In this document: positions 23,061 to 31,509 of the stretch, piece after piece
Layout: each line of letters starts with the position of its first letter
Numbering within the stretch: the stretch's first letter is position 1
From: an uncultured Rhodospirillaceae bacterium
GTDB lineage: Bacteria > Pseudomonadota > Alphaproteobacteria > Rhodospirillales > UBA2165
Assembly: GCA_913020445.1 (NCBI GenBank)
Contig: CAJWAR010000009.1
Span: 1 to 64,000 of the forward strand
DNA length: 64,000 nucleotides
Reading direction: 5' to 3'
Notes under the pieces: model-generated
What the model was told of the DNA's origin: nothing
The model's database searches: none
The model's input: only the letters and a program-made list of their open reading frames with translations
Translations under genes and position numbers: made by a program

Positions 23061-24566
23061 ATGAAAACGGAAAGAACCAGGGCACCGGAAGGCGTTCAGA
23101 CGGCTAGCGACACCGAATTGAGCGGCCCTAATATGGCCTATACGGATTTGCGCGGATGGTTGACCGAAGCGGAAAAACTCGGCGAAGTTAAAACTGTCAA
23201 AGGCGCCAGCTGGGAACGCGAGATCGGCATGGCATCGGAGCTAGTGTTGCGCGATGAGAAAGCACCCTGCGTGGTGTTCGATGAAATTCCCGGCTATCCA
23301 AAAGGTTTCCGTGTGCTGACCAATTTCTTCGGTGGCAAACGCATGAACATGACCCTCGGGTTTCCGACCGATCTCAACAAGCTTGAACTCACTGATGCCC
23401 ATCATGACTATCAAGTCGAGGGCAACCCAACCATTCCTTATGAGATTGTTGATGACGGCCCGGTCTTTGAAAATATCCTCGAAGGTGATGATGTCGATGT
23501 CACAAAGTTTCCAACACCTAAGTGGCATGAACATGACGGCGGACGTTATTTCGGCACCGGCAGCTTCGATGTCACCCAAGACCCCGATTCCGATTGGATC
23601 AATGTCGGCTGTTACCGGGTTATGGTGCAAAATGAAAAAGAAGTGAACATTTATATGTCACCCGGCAAGCATGGCCGCATTCATCGCGACAAATTCGAAG
23701 AACGTGGTGAGCGCATGCCGATTGTCGTCGTTGCCGGTGGCGATCCGATGATTTTCCTCTCGGCCTGTTCCGAGTTACCGCCAGGTGTCTGCGAATATGA
23801 TGTCGTTGGCGGCATGCGCGGCGAAGCATTGAAAGTCGTCAAAGGTAAACACACCGGTCTGCCTTTCCCGGCCAATGCTGAGATCGTCATTGAAGGTTAT
23901 ATCGAACCCGGTAAAAAAGTTTTGGAAGGCCCGTTCGGTGAGTGGACCGGTTATTACGCCAGTGATATCCGCGAAGAACCCATTATGACCATCGAAGCAA
24001 TTTATCACCGCAACGATCCGATTATTCTCGGCTGCCCGCCACAACGACCACCAGATGAGCTTGGTCGTTATCGCGCGGTTACACGATCAGCGTTGATGAA
24101 AGAAAATATTCGTCGCGCCGGCGTGCCTGACGTCACTAATGTCTGGGCGCATGAAGTCGGTGGAGCCCGGATGCTGCTCGGAGTCTCTATCAAACAGCGC
24201 TATCCCGGCCATGCCCGCCAAGTTGGCCATATTGCTTCGCAATGCCATGTCGGGGCTTATGCCGGTAAATATGTCGTTGTCGTCGATGATGATATCGACG
24301 TCTCGAGCTTGGAAGATCTGACCTGGGCAATGTTAACGCGCTCGGAGCCATCAGAATCCATCGATATTATTCCAGAAACCTGGAGCACGCCGTTGGATCC
24401 GCGCATTTCACCGGAAGACAAGGCAAAAGGTAATTTCCGTAATTCTCGAGCCGTGATTGATGCGTGCCGCCCGTATCATTGGCGCGATGAGTTCCCGCTG
24501 GTGAATTCCATGAGTCCGGAACTGGATAAAGAGGCGCGCGAAATGTTCGGCTATTTGTTGGATTAA
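23061..24566 (+). CDS. UbiD-family (de)carboxylase, copy 2
   Basis: A 501-residue UbiD-family protein closely similar to copy 1 (for example NMTLGFPTDLNKLEL versus NMTLGFPTNLSKVEL, and GVSIKQRYPGHA in both). The prFMN-network segment GPFGEWTGYY is at residues 290-299, with E294 in the position of the conserved glutamate. It has a ~30-residue N-terminal extension relative to copy 1; an internal ATG (MAYTDLRGW, residue 25) would give a length like copy 1, but the GGAGG-ATG context supports 23061. Two different UbiD proteins driven from one shared promoter could form a hetero-oligomer or act on successive acids. Confidence 0.93.
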   Translation: MKTERTRAPEGVQTASDTELSGPNMAYTDLRGWLTEAEKLGEVKTVKGASWEREIGMASELVLRDEKAPCVVFDEIPGYPKGFRVLTNFFGGKRMNMTLGFPTDLNKLELTDAHHDYQVEGNPTIPYEIVDDGPVFENILEGDDVDVTKFPTPKWHEHDGGRYFGTGSFDVTQDPDSDWINVGCYRVMVQNEKEVNIYMSPGKHGRIHRDKFEERGERMPIVVVAGGDPMIFLSACSELPPGVCEYDVVGGMRGEALKVVKGKHTGLPFPANAEIVIEGYIEPGKKVLEGPFGEWTGYYASDIREEPIMTIEAIYHRNDPIILGCPPQRPPDELGRYRAVTRSALMKENIRRAGVPDVTNVWAHEVGGARMLLGVSIKQRYPGHARQVGHIASQCHVGAYAGKYVVVVDDDIDVSSLEDLTWAMLTRSEPSESIDIIPETWSTPLDPRISPEDKAKGNFRNSRAVIDACRPYHWRDEFPLVNSMSPELDKEAREMFGYLLD

Positions 24567-24719
24567 ATAATCGGGGAATACACATAAAAATAGAGGTAGT
24601 TATCCCAATCAACACGAAACACAGTGGAAGACTAAATTAATGACTAAGAAAATAGCGTTCAGAATCCTGATCTGTCGGCTGCGCTGACAGCCTGGCTTGC
24701 GCCATCAGAGGCCGATCTT

Positions 24720-25127
24720 CTATTCCGCCTCTGGTGTTTTAAACATAATCGTAACCAGATCACCATCTTCAACATTGAGGGCATCTCTCAATCTTTCACC
24801 CGACATAATTTCGACTATATTTTCTTTGTGGATATTCACTTCCTCTGCCGGAACCACAACGGCGCCATCATGTCCGCCAATATAGATGGGTAATACCGTT
24901 GCGGCGCAGAACTGCGGATCCGTGGGCAGTAGTTCCACGCCTTTTTTATGTTTGAGTTCATGCATCAATTTTAAATCTTCGGCGATAACCTCGAGATTTA
25001 ACGTTCCTGGAAAGGGCTCGAAACCAAGTTTCTCGGCGCATTGCTCCATCACCCAGTCCAATTGGGTGAAGAATGCCGCTTGCCGTGTACCGGGAACAAC
25101 CTTGCCCGTTAGCTTCACAATACTCAT
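24720..25127 (-). CDS. DUF120 / CTP-dependent riboflavin kinase (archaeal RibK) homologue
   Basis: Starting at the ATG at 25127, the 135-residue protein follows the DUF120 pattern: LTGKVVPG, KLGFEPFPGTLNLEV, a central FCAATVLPIYIGGHDGAVVVP and the C-terminal EIMSGERLRDALNVEDGDLVTIMF. Archaeal RibK uses CTP to phosphorylate riboflavin to FMN. The PGTLN and LRxxLxxxDGD blocks are well kept, but the glycine-rich nucleotide loop (GxGxGRYF in archaea) reads GTRQAAFF, so CTP use is uncertain. The longer ORF (to 25298) adds a leader not seen in the family; the chosen start has only a weak ribosome-binding site. Bacteria normally use RibF, so a RibK-like gene beside flavin-dependent UbiD genes is notable. 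Confidence 0.75.
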   Translation of the reverse strand: MSIVKLTGKVVPGTRQAAFFTQLDWVMEQCAEKLGFEPFPGTLNLEVIAEDLKLMHELKHKKGVELLPTDPQFCAATVLPIYIGGHDGAVVVPAEEVNIHKENIVEIMSGERLRDALNVEDGDLVTIMFKTPEAE

Positions 25128-25368
25128 CCTATTTATTCCAAATTTAGGTGCACCCTGTTCAGCAAATATATTGCTAGCGAAGAAATACCCTGCTGTAAAA
25201 CCTCGACGATATCTTTGAACCATATCTAAACACTCCATCTTGCCAATTAAGATAAAGTGTTGCATCGACCAGTTGAGGTCGCAGCCAAAAGCGAACATTA
25301 ACGAGTTTTATCACCGTGTAAGATGTCGGAGCGATTTTTTCGTAGATCAGAATCAATTCAGCCATATT

Positions 25369-26760
25369 TTAGGCTGCACTGGGACGATATTTTGATTCTT
25401 CCATCAAACGGTCTGCCGATGCCAAAATATCGCTGCGCAACTTATTATACTTTTTCCCGGAGTAAATTAGTTTGCCATCACGCTTACGAAATTCACCATC
25501 AATTATGACATTCTCAACATTCGCCCCAGTGGCAAGATCGGTAATTGCGAATACCGGATCGTGAACCGGGAAAAGGTTCGTATCATTGGCACGGAGCATG
25601 ACGATATCAGCTTTCTTACCAGGCGTAAGAGAGCCGAGTTTATCTTCCATGCGAAGCGCCTTAGCGCCGCCGATGGTTGCCCATTCAAGCGCTTCCCGGG
25701 AATTTACCGACATTGTTTTTAACGGATAATTGCCATCAGATCGCGCCTGTTGGCTAATCTGGAAACGCAAGGCAAACAAGGCGCCTCGAATTTCACCGAA
25801 CATATCTTCAGCAACCAGCGTATTGGTATCAGTAGCGATTGAGGGCATCGCCCCCATATCCCGAACCACCCACATCAAGGGATACGCACCGTGGCCATGC
25901 ATCTCACACATCACAGTTGACGTCACCGAACAGCCTTGATCAACGACATAGCGAATTTGATCCTCCGGCAGATAACAGCCATGAACAATATTATGGTTGG
26001 GGCCAAGCAGACCCATCTCACCGAGTTTGATATGGGCGTCTTTGACATGTTCGTTTTCGGGCAAATTCTTGTTATAGCCATGCCAGACATGAGCGGTCGA
26101 TAGGAGATCGAGCTCTTGGGCGAGTTGCAGGTCCTGCACAGCAACGTCAAAGCTGCCAAAATCCGGCCCCAGGATCGCCATGGCGAGAGTGACCAATCCA
26201 TCGTCGCTCGATAGCCTTGTGTTGCGCAGATGTTCCAAACGGTCACGCGGATGGGACACATGGGTGTAAGGTGTTTCACCTTCTGCGGTCGGCGGCTTGG
26301 CCGTGCCATGACCGAAAACTGCGCGAATACCGGCTTCTTCCAGACCATCCACAGCGCGTTCGGCCATTTCCGCGTCCCGCAGATTATGGCACCAATCCAG
26401 AATCGTCGTCGTACCATTATCAATCTGATTGAGCGCCCCCATGACGTTGCCGAGATAGGTATCTTCGGCGGTAAACCGCGTCGCCATATTTGAATGCATG
26501 TTTTTATGGTAGTCGGGACTTACCCACTCGGAACCGATGGATTTCGTGCCGGTTTGCCAGGTATGGAGATGCGCATTGATCAGACCCGGCATCACAATTA
26601 AATCCGAGGCATCTATGGTCTGGTCGGCCTCAACCTCAATATTGACACCGATTTCAACGATCTTATCGCCTTCGATAAGGATCTTTGCGTCCTTTAAATC
26701 ACCAATGGCCGGGTCGACCGAAACAATCCAACCGCAATCGATCAGTAGCCGTTTAACCAT
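25369..26760 (-). CDS. Amidohydrolase family protein (cytosine/guanine deaminase or Atz/Trz type)
   Basis: A 463-residue amidohydrolase of the TRZ/ATZ-cytosine deaminase group, hydrolysing C-N bonds of heterocycles or similar compounds. The metal ligands are visible: H64 and H66 in NAHLHTW, His in STAHVWHGY, His in IVHGCYL and the catalytic Asp in SIATDTNT; the C-terminal LTPGKKADIVML is typical. It has no signal peptide. It is divergent from the aminotransferase across a 174-bp promoter with a palindrome, and is followed at some distance by the RibK-like gene. The natural substrate cannot be read from the sequence; deamination of an N-heterocycle would suit the neighbouring aminotransferase. 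Confidence 0.9.
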   Translation of the reverse strand: MVKRLLIDCGWIVSVDPAIGDLKDAKILIEGDKIVEIGVNIEVEADQTIDASDLIVMPGLINAHLHTWQTGTKSIGSEWVSPDYHKNMHSNMATRFTAEDTYLGNVMGALNQIDNGTTTILDWCHNLRDAEMAERAVDGLEEAGIRAVFGHGTAKPPTAEGETPYTHVSHPRDRLEHLRNTRLSSDDGLVTLAMAILGPDFGSFDVAVQDLQLAQELDLLSTAHVWHGYNKNLPENEHVKDAHIKLGEMGLLGPNHNIVHGCYLPEDQIRYVVDQGCSVTSTVMCEMHGHGAYPLMWVVRDMGAMPSIATDTNTLVAEDMFGEIRGALFALRFQISQQARSDGNYPLKTMSVNSREALEWATIGGAKALRMEDKLGSLTPGKKADIVMLRANDTNLFPVHDPVFAITDLATGANVENVIIDGEFRKRDGKLIYSGKKYNKLRSDILASADRLMEESKYRPSAA

Positions 26761-26839
26761 TTGAAACCCCTTTGGTATTTATCACGCTCAATCCACTTTT
26801 GGCTCCGCTCAAATTGGCAATCTAGACCTTTGTAACATA

Positions 26840-26861
26840 CAATAATTGGCTGGTATTATTG
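26840..26861. promoter_or_regulatory. Palindrome in amidohydrolase/aminotransferase divergent promoter
   Basis: The arms CAATAAT (26840-26846) and ATTATTG (26855-26861) form a perfect 7-bp dyad around an 8-bp spacer (TGGCTGGT). It is placed 79 bases from the amidohydrolase start and 73 from the aminotransferase start, which is ideal for a regulator acting on both. Confidence 0.45.
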
Positions 26862-26934
26862 TCGAACAAAGTGATAATTGAATCTCACATCATAGGATGC
26901 CGAGCAAATTACGGAAAATAAAGAAAATTATTGG

Positions 26935-28215
26935 ATGCCGTTTACGGCCAATGCTGGTTTCCATGCCGATCCCCGAATGATCGAGCGCGCCGAAGGCATG
27001 TATTACTACGCTGCCGATGGCCGCCAAATCCTCGATAGTTGCGCCGGCCTTTATACTCATGCGGCGGGCCATTGCCATCCGGACATTGTCGCCGCAGTCG
27101 AAGAGCAACTCCGCACCCTTGACTATGCGATGGCTTTTCAATTTGGCCATCCGGGTGCATTTGAACTTGCTGAGAAGGTTGCTGAGCTCACGCCGGATAA
27201 TCTGAACAAAGTATTTTTCACCAATTCAGGGTCAGAAGCAGTTGAGACCTCGCTCAAAATAGCTCTTGCCTACCATGCGGCGCGCGGGGAGAACCAACGC
27301 ACGCGATTTGTCGGCCGGGAAAAAGGCTACCATGGGGTCAATTTCGGTGGCTTGTCGGTTGGCGGTATTGCCCGCAACAAAAATGGCTTTGGCGCGGGTT
27401 TGCCACATGTCCATCATATGCGTAACGCCTATTTGCCGGAAAGCCGCTTTTCCAAAGGCCAGCCGGAAGCTGGGATGGAATTCGCTGATGATCTCGAACA
27501 GATTGTGCAAACTTATGGCGGTGATACGATTGCCGCCTGCATCGTCGAGCCGATCGCCGGCTCGGCCGGAATTTTTGTGCCGCCGCAAGGGTATCTCCAG
27601 CGCCTGCGCGAAATTTGCGATGCACATGGTATTCTGCTGATTTTTGACGAAGTCATTTGCGGCTTTGGCCGCACCGGCAAAGCCTTTGGTGCGCACTCCT
27701 TTGGCGTCACACCGGATATCATCACCATGGCGAAAGCGCTAACCAATGGCACCATTCCAATGGGCGCCGTGGCCTGTGATATTGCCCTTTATGACGCCAT
27801 TGCGGCCGGAAAAGATGACAGAACAATTGAGCTGTTTCACGGCTACACCTATTCAGGTCACCCGGTCGCCTGTGCCGCCGGCATCGCCGCACTCAAAGTT
27901 TATCAAGACGAAAAATTATTCGAGCGCGCCAACACTATGGCGGGCAAATTCTGTGAATTGGTCTTTGGTCTTAATGATCTCAATATTATCCGCGATATCC
28001 GCAGCTACGGCATGTTGGCGGGGATTGATCTGGAACCAGGGGACAAACCGGGTGATCGCGGTTACGAATTGATGCAGGCCTGTTTCGATGAAGGTCTGGT
28101 TCTAAGGACCAGTGGCGATACCTTTGTGCTGGCGCCGGCATTCATCGCCGAGGAAGACCAGCTTGAAGAAATGATCAGCATCATTCGTAAATCACTGTCA
28201 AAATGGGCGGCATAA
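26935..28215 (+). CDS. Class III aminotransferase, beta-alanine:pyruvate type
   Basis: A PLP-dependent omega-amino acid aminotransferase of 426 residues. The N-terminus MPFTANAGF and the blocks FFTNSGSEAVETSLKIALAYH, REKGYHGVNFGGLSVGGI and FDEVICGFGRTGKAFG closely follow beta-alanine:pyruvate aminotransferases; the PLP lysine is K267 in TMAKALTNG. The family usually reads NYWMPFT at the start, and the DNA just upstream does encode ENKENYW in frame without an ATG, GTG or TTG, so initiation upstream at a rare ATT (26908) is conceivable. It probably transfers an amino group from a catabolic omega-amine to pyruvate. It is followed by the ASST-like gene after 42 bases. Confidence 0.92.
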   Translation: MPFTANAGFHADPRMIERAEGMYYYAADGRQILDSCAGLYTHAAGHCHPDIVAAVEEQLRTLDYAMAFQFGHPGAFELAEKVAELTPDNLNKVFFTNSGSEAVETSLKIALAYHAARGENQRTRFVGREKGYHGVNFGGLSVGGIARNKNGFGAGLPHVHHMRNAYLPESRFSKGQPEAGMEFADDLEQIVQTYGGDTIAACIVEPIAGSAGIFVPPQGYLQRLREICDAHGILLIFDEVICGFGRTGKAFGAHSFGVTPDIITMAKALTNGTIPMGAVACDIALYDAIAAGKDDRTIELFHGYTYSGHPVACAAGIAALKVYQDEKLFERANTMAGKFCELVFGLNDLNIIRDIRSYGMLAGIDLEPGDKPGDRGYELMQACFDEGLVLRTSGDTFVLAPAFIAEEDQLEEMISIIRKSLSKWAA

Positions 28216-28257
28216 CAAAAGAAACTGAAACCTCAAATAGAATAAAATAGGACTAAG

Positions 28258-29337
28258 ATGCTTCATAACAAATTGGGACTGGTTTCCTATGACGCCGAAA
28301 GAGCCTTTTCCGGCTATACAATATTTTCTCCGATGGGCCGCCCGTCGACTTTTCTAATCGATATGAAAGGCGATGTCGTTCACGAATGGAAATTGCCGGC
28401 GATGGCCGGTAATTATGCCTATCTCTTACCCAACGGCAATTTACTTGCGGCTCAACGGACCAAAGATGGCCCGGCCGATCTCCCCGGCAAAGGCGGCAAG
28501 CTCATTGAGATGGATTGGGACGGCAATATTCTGTGGGAATTTACCGACCATTTTCAAAATCACGATTTTCACCGCTGTGCCAACGGCAATACGGTTTATG
28601 CCGCCTGGGAAGTGATGCCGGAGGAGGCTGCCGCCCGGGTTCAGGGCGGGCGCGCCGGGACCGAGCATAAAAATGGTATTTATGGCGATGTCGTGCGTGA
28701 AATTGATCCCGAGGGCAAGCTGGTTTGGGAGTGGAGTATTTCGCGTGATGTTGAGATCGAAAAATACCCGCTTTGCGCCATCGAACACCGCAAGGAATTT
28801 GGCCATATCAATTCAGTCCAGCCATTGGCAAACGGCGATTATCTAATCAGCTGCCGCAACAATCATCTGATTGCCATCATTGATCAGGAAACCAAAGATT
28901 TTTCCTGGTCAATGAGTGACATGGCGCTCGGCCACCAGCATGACGCGACGATGTTGGACAACGGCAATATCCTGGTCTTTGTCAACGGCGCCCATAGTGT
29001 CTATGGCGGACCAAATTTCGGCTCCCGAATCCACGAAATCGATCCCAAAACCAAAGAGGTCGTCTGGGAATATCGTGGCTCGCCGCCGTATACTTTCCAC
29101 AGCCCCTTTATCAGCGGTATGGAACGGCTCGCCAATGGCAATACCTTGATCTGCGAAGGCCAATGGTGGCGCTTATTCGAAGTCACGCCGGACAGCGAAA
29201 TAGTCTGGGATTACGTCTCGCCTTATTTCAATGGTAAAGACGTGCCATATGCCGAAGGTAATTTTGCCTTTAGGTGCTATCGCTATGCAGCGGATTCGCC
29301 GGAAATCGATGGCCGCCTGCCGGCCGACGCCGGTTAG
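28258..29337 (+). CDS. Arylsulfotransferase (ASST)-family beta-propeller protein
   Basis: A 359-residue protein built of repeated propeller blades with the ASST pattern: TFLIDMKGDVVHEWKLP, LPNGNLLAAQR, EMDWDGNILWEF, HHDFH-like HDFHRCANGNT, ALGHQHDATMLDNGNILVFVNG and ANGNTLICEGQWWRLFEV. Bacterial ASSTs transfer sulfate between phenols through a catalytic histidine and are periplasmic; this protein has no signal peptide, so it is probably cytosolic and may not be a sulfotransferase. It sits between the aminotransferase and a membrane protein in one rightward operon, as ASST-like proteins often do in catabolic clusters. Confidence 0.85.
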   Translation: MLHNKLGLVSYDAERAFSGYTIFSPMGRPSTFLIDMKGDVVHEWKLPAMAGNYAYLLPNGNLLAAQRTKDGPADLPGKGGKLIEMDWDGNILWEFTDHFQNHDFHRCANGNTVYAAWEVMPEEAAARVQGGRAGTEHKNGIYGDVVREIDPEGKLVWEWSISRDVEIEKYPLCAIEHRKEFGHINSVQPLANGDYLISCRNNHLIAIIDQETKDFSWSMSDMALGHQHDATMLDNGNILVFVNGAHSVYGGPNFGSRIHEIDPKTKEVVWEYRGSPPYTFHSPFISGMERLANGNTLICEGQWWRLFEVTPDSEIVWDYVSPYFNGKDVPYAEGNFAFRCYRYAADSPEIDGRLPADAG

Positions 29338-29348
29338 AGCACGCGACG

Positions 29349-29837
29349 ATGCTTTGGTTTTGGTCTTTCATCGGCGGTCTCGTCGGCACTGTTTTTATGG
29401 ATTTTACGGTTGGCCTATTATCACGAGCCGGAATTTCCAGCGGGCTTGAAGGACTGCTGGGCCGTTGGGTGCTGGGGTTTCCGCACGGTCAATTTTTGAT
29501 CAATGGACACCAAGAACGCCTGACGCCGCCAACGGATATCGAAAAATTTGTTGGCAAATGGTTTCATTTTGTCATTGGCGGCGGTGTTGTGGCGCTCGGC
29601 TATCCCTTGTGGTTTGCCGTATTGGGTAAGGTGATACCGGGCGGCCATTTAGTCGGCGGCATCGTCTACGGTATCGCGACCTTGCCAATGGCCTGGTTTG
29701 TGCAATATCCGCCCTTTGGCTTTGGCATGTGTGGCCGTAAGGCGCCGGCTACCGCCCAGCCAATTTTAGCAACCGTGCCGATGCATTTGGCTTATGGATT
29801 GGGTCTCGGTCTGGTTTTGCAATTTGCGCCTCAGTAG
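29349..29837 (+). CDS. DUF2938-like integral membrane protein
   Basis: A 162-residue protein with four predicted membrane segments: residues ~3-25 (FIGGLVGTVFMDFTVGLLSR), ~72-95, ~100-120 and ~138-158. The pattern TVFMD, then GRWVLGFPHGQF, then the late His and GYG-like segment (PMHLAYGLGLGLVL) resembles DUF2938. Function is unknown. The start at 29349 follows the ASST stop by 11 bases; the larger ORF overlaps that gene and is unlikely. Its stop lies directly against the transposase remnant, so the true C-terminus may have been trimmed by the insertion. Confidence 0.7.
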   Translation: MLWFWSFIGGLVGTVFMDFTVGLLSRAGISSGLEGLLGRWVLGFPHGQFLINGHQERLTPPTDIEKFVGKWFHFVIGGGVVALGYPLWFAVLGKVIPGGHLVGGIVYGIATLPMAWFVQYPPFGFGMCGRKAPATAQPILATVPMHLAYGLGLGLVLQFAPQ

Positions 29838-29988
29838 AGAAGTTCTCAATGCCGAATGGTTCTCGACAATTAGACAGGCTCAGATCGTCATCAACACCTG
29901 GCTGAAACAGTACAATCACGTCCGACCACATCAGGCGTTAAACATGAGGCCGCCCGTACCTGAAACTCTACAACAAGGTGGTACATAA
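29833..29988 (+). pseudogene. IS3-family transposase (OrfB) C-terminal remnant
   Basis: About 50 codons match the end of the IS3-type rve integrase domain: REVLNAEWFSTIRQAQIVIN, then TWLKQYNHVRPHQALNMRPP and PETLQQGGT followed by a stop. The YNxxRPHxALxxRPP signature is diagnostic and contains the region after the third catalytic residue. Everything upstream, including OrfA and the DDE aspartates, is gone, replaced by the end of the DUF2938-like gene. It is a dead fragment that marks past transposition at the tRNA-proximal island edge. Confidence 0.8.
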
Positions 29989-30041
29989 CAAGGGGGCTAT
30001 ACAACAGCTTTAAAGCTTCCACGTTCCAAAGGATTTTGTAA

Positions 30042-30117
30042 TGGTGCCCAGGGGCGGATTTGAACCACCGACACGAGGATTTTCAGTCCACTGCTCTACC
30101 AACTGAGCTACCTGGGC
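30042..30117 (-). tRNA. tRNA-Phe (GAA)
   Basis: Read on the minus strand, the 76 bases fold as a complete tRNA with encoded CCA. The acceptor stem pairs GCCCAGG with CCTGGGC, the D arm is GCTC...GAGC, the anticodon loop CTGAAAA contains GAA and the T arm is GGTGG-TTCAAAT-CCGCC. One U-U mismatch lies in the anticodon stem. It is on the same strand as ispG, downstream of its terminator, and is the likely integration target of the neighbouring island. Confidence 0.95.
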
Positions 30118-30170
30118 ATATTTGTCAGACAGATTGTATGAAAGTCACCTGTGTGAGACGCGCTTATAGG

Positions 30171-30195
30171 AAAAAAGCCGGGCTCTGTCCAGCCC
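30171..30195 (-). terminator. Rho-independent terminator of ispG
   Basis: On the minus strand a GGGCT-GGACAG-AGCCC hairpin is followed by CGGC and a TTTTTT run, 25 bases after the ispG stop. The stem is short (5 bp) but GC-rich and correctly placed. Confidence 0.6.
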
Positions 30196-30219
30196 TCAAA
30201 ACCGAGAAACAAGCAGAGT

Positions 30220-31446
30220 CTACGATGTTTTTGGCGGAAAGTTATGGGCCACATAATCATCAATGATTTGTTTGAACTCGGCGGCAATATTTTCACCCCG
30301 CAGCGTCATTTTCTTTTCGCCATCGATGAAGACAGGGGCTGCCGGTTGTTCGCCAGTGCCCGGCAGGCTGATGCCGATATTGGCATGTTTACTCTCGCCG
30401 GGACCATTGACGATGCAGCCCATCACGGCAACCTGCATATCTTCAACACCGCTATATTGCCTGCCCCATTCCGGCATTTTGTCGCGCACATAGCCTTGAA
30501 TATCATCAGCGAGTTCCTGGAATACTGTACTGGTCGTCCGGCCGCAGCCGGGACAGGCCGCAATTTGCGGCGTGAATGAGCGAATACCCAGTGACTGGAG
30601 AATTTCCTGGGCGACAATGACCTCGCGCGTCCGGTCGCCGCCCGGCTCCGGTGTCAGTGAAATACGAATGGTATCGCCAATCCCTTGTTGCAGCAGGACC
30701 GCGAGCGCGGCCGTTGAGGCAACAATTCCTTTTGATCCCATGCCGGCTTCGGTGAGCCCCAAATGGAGCGCATAATCACATTTGTCCGCCATCATTTGAT
30801 AGACCGCGATTAAATCCTGCACTGCACTTACTTTGCACGACAATATAATGTGGTCACGCGCCAAGCCGATCTCCTCGGCAAGGGCGGCACTTTCCAAGGC
30901 CGACGCTACCAATGCATCATGCATGACCAGTTGAACATCTTTGGGATCGTCGAGCTTGGCATTATCGTCCATAAAGCGGGCCAGCAAATCCTGATCCAGG
31001 CTGCCCCAATTGACGCCGATGCGCACCGGTTTACCATGTTTGATCGCCTGCTCGATCATCACCGTGAACTGCTGATCTTTTTTGTCCTTGAAGCCGACAT
31101 TGCCGGGATTGATGCGGTATTTGGCGAGAGCTTGGGCGCAATCTGGATAGTCGGTCAGCAACGTATGGCCATTGTAGTGAAAGTCACCGACCAGTGGCAC
31201 ATGGCAGCCCATATCATCCAATTGGGCGCGGATGTTCGCGACTTGCGCGGCCGCCTCTTCGGTATTGACGGTTATGCGGACAAGTTCAGAACCCGCCTCA
31301 GCAAGTGCGGCCACTTGGCCCACCGTGGCTGAGGCATCCGCCGTATCGGTGTTGGTCATGGATTGCACGACGATGGGCGCACCGCCGCCAACAACAATAT
31401 CGCCGATTTTTACCGCCACACTTTTATGCCGCTCAATTTGAACCAT
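30220..31446 (-). CDS. ispG: 4-hydroxy-3-methylbut-2-enyl diphosphate synthase IspG (GcpE)
   Basis: IspG converts MEcPP to HMBPP in the MEP isoprenoid pathway using a [4Fe-4S] cluster and, in bacteria, flavodoxin electrons. The 408 residues comprise the TIM barrel ([40 protein letters not shown]) and the C-terminal cluster domain with the cysteines of CPGCGRTT and GCIVNGPGE plus the ligand glutamate. It starts 63 bases from divergent hpnC, sharing a very short promoter. Supplying isoprenoid units beside the squalene and hopanoid genes makes metabolic sense, and ispH is also in the cluster. Confidence 0.97.
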   Translation of the reverse strand: MVQIERHKSVAVKIGDIVVGGGAPIVVQSMTNTDTADASATVGQVAALAEAGSELVRITVNTEEAAAQVANIRAQLDDMGCHVPLVGDFHYNGHTLLTDYPDCAQALAKYRINPGNVGFKDKKDQQFTVMIEQAIKHGKPVRIGVNWGSLDQDLLARFMDDNAKLDDPKDVQLVMHDALVASALESAALAEEIGLARDHIILSCKVSAVQDLIAVYQMMADKCDYALHLGLTEAGMGSKGIVASTAALAVLLQQGIGDTIRISLTPEPGGDRTREVIVAQEILQSLGIRSFTPQIAACPGCGRTTSTVFQELADDIQGYVRDKMPEWGRQYSGVEDMQVAVMGCIVNGPGESKHANIGISLPGTGEQPAAPVFIDGEKKMTLRGENIAAEFKQIIDDYVAHNFPPKTS

Positions 31447-31509
31447 AAGAGACTGTTTATCTTAGCTGGATTGGACTTGCCAGCTTTCTTCTGCGATCAT
31501 CCCGCCATT

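Larger units (their letters stand above)
20126..30117. mobile_element. Putative ~10-kb tRNA-Phe genomic island with catabolic cargo
   Basis: The region lies between a 3' tRNA-Phe fragment and the intact tRNA-Phe in direct orientation, on the 3' side of the tRNA, as expected for an integrated element. It contains two ubiD-type genes, an NMT1-like binding protein, a ribK-like gene, an amidohydrolase, a class III aminotransferase, an ASST-like protein and a DUF2938-like protein. An IS3-type transposase remnant lies next to the intact tRNA. No integrase, transfer or replication gene remains, so if it is an island it is immobile. The housekeeping ispG gene follows directly outside. Confidence 0.5.

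Noticed and set aside
25174..25365. 63-aa minus-strand ORF just after the amidohydrolase
   Set aside because: No Shine-Dalgarno and no family pattern; the 240-base gap before the RibK-like gene seems to hold no supported gene, though a small protein cannot be excluded.
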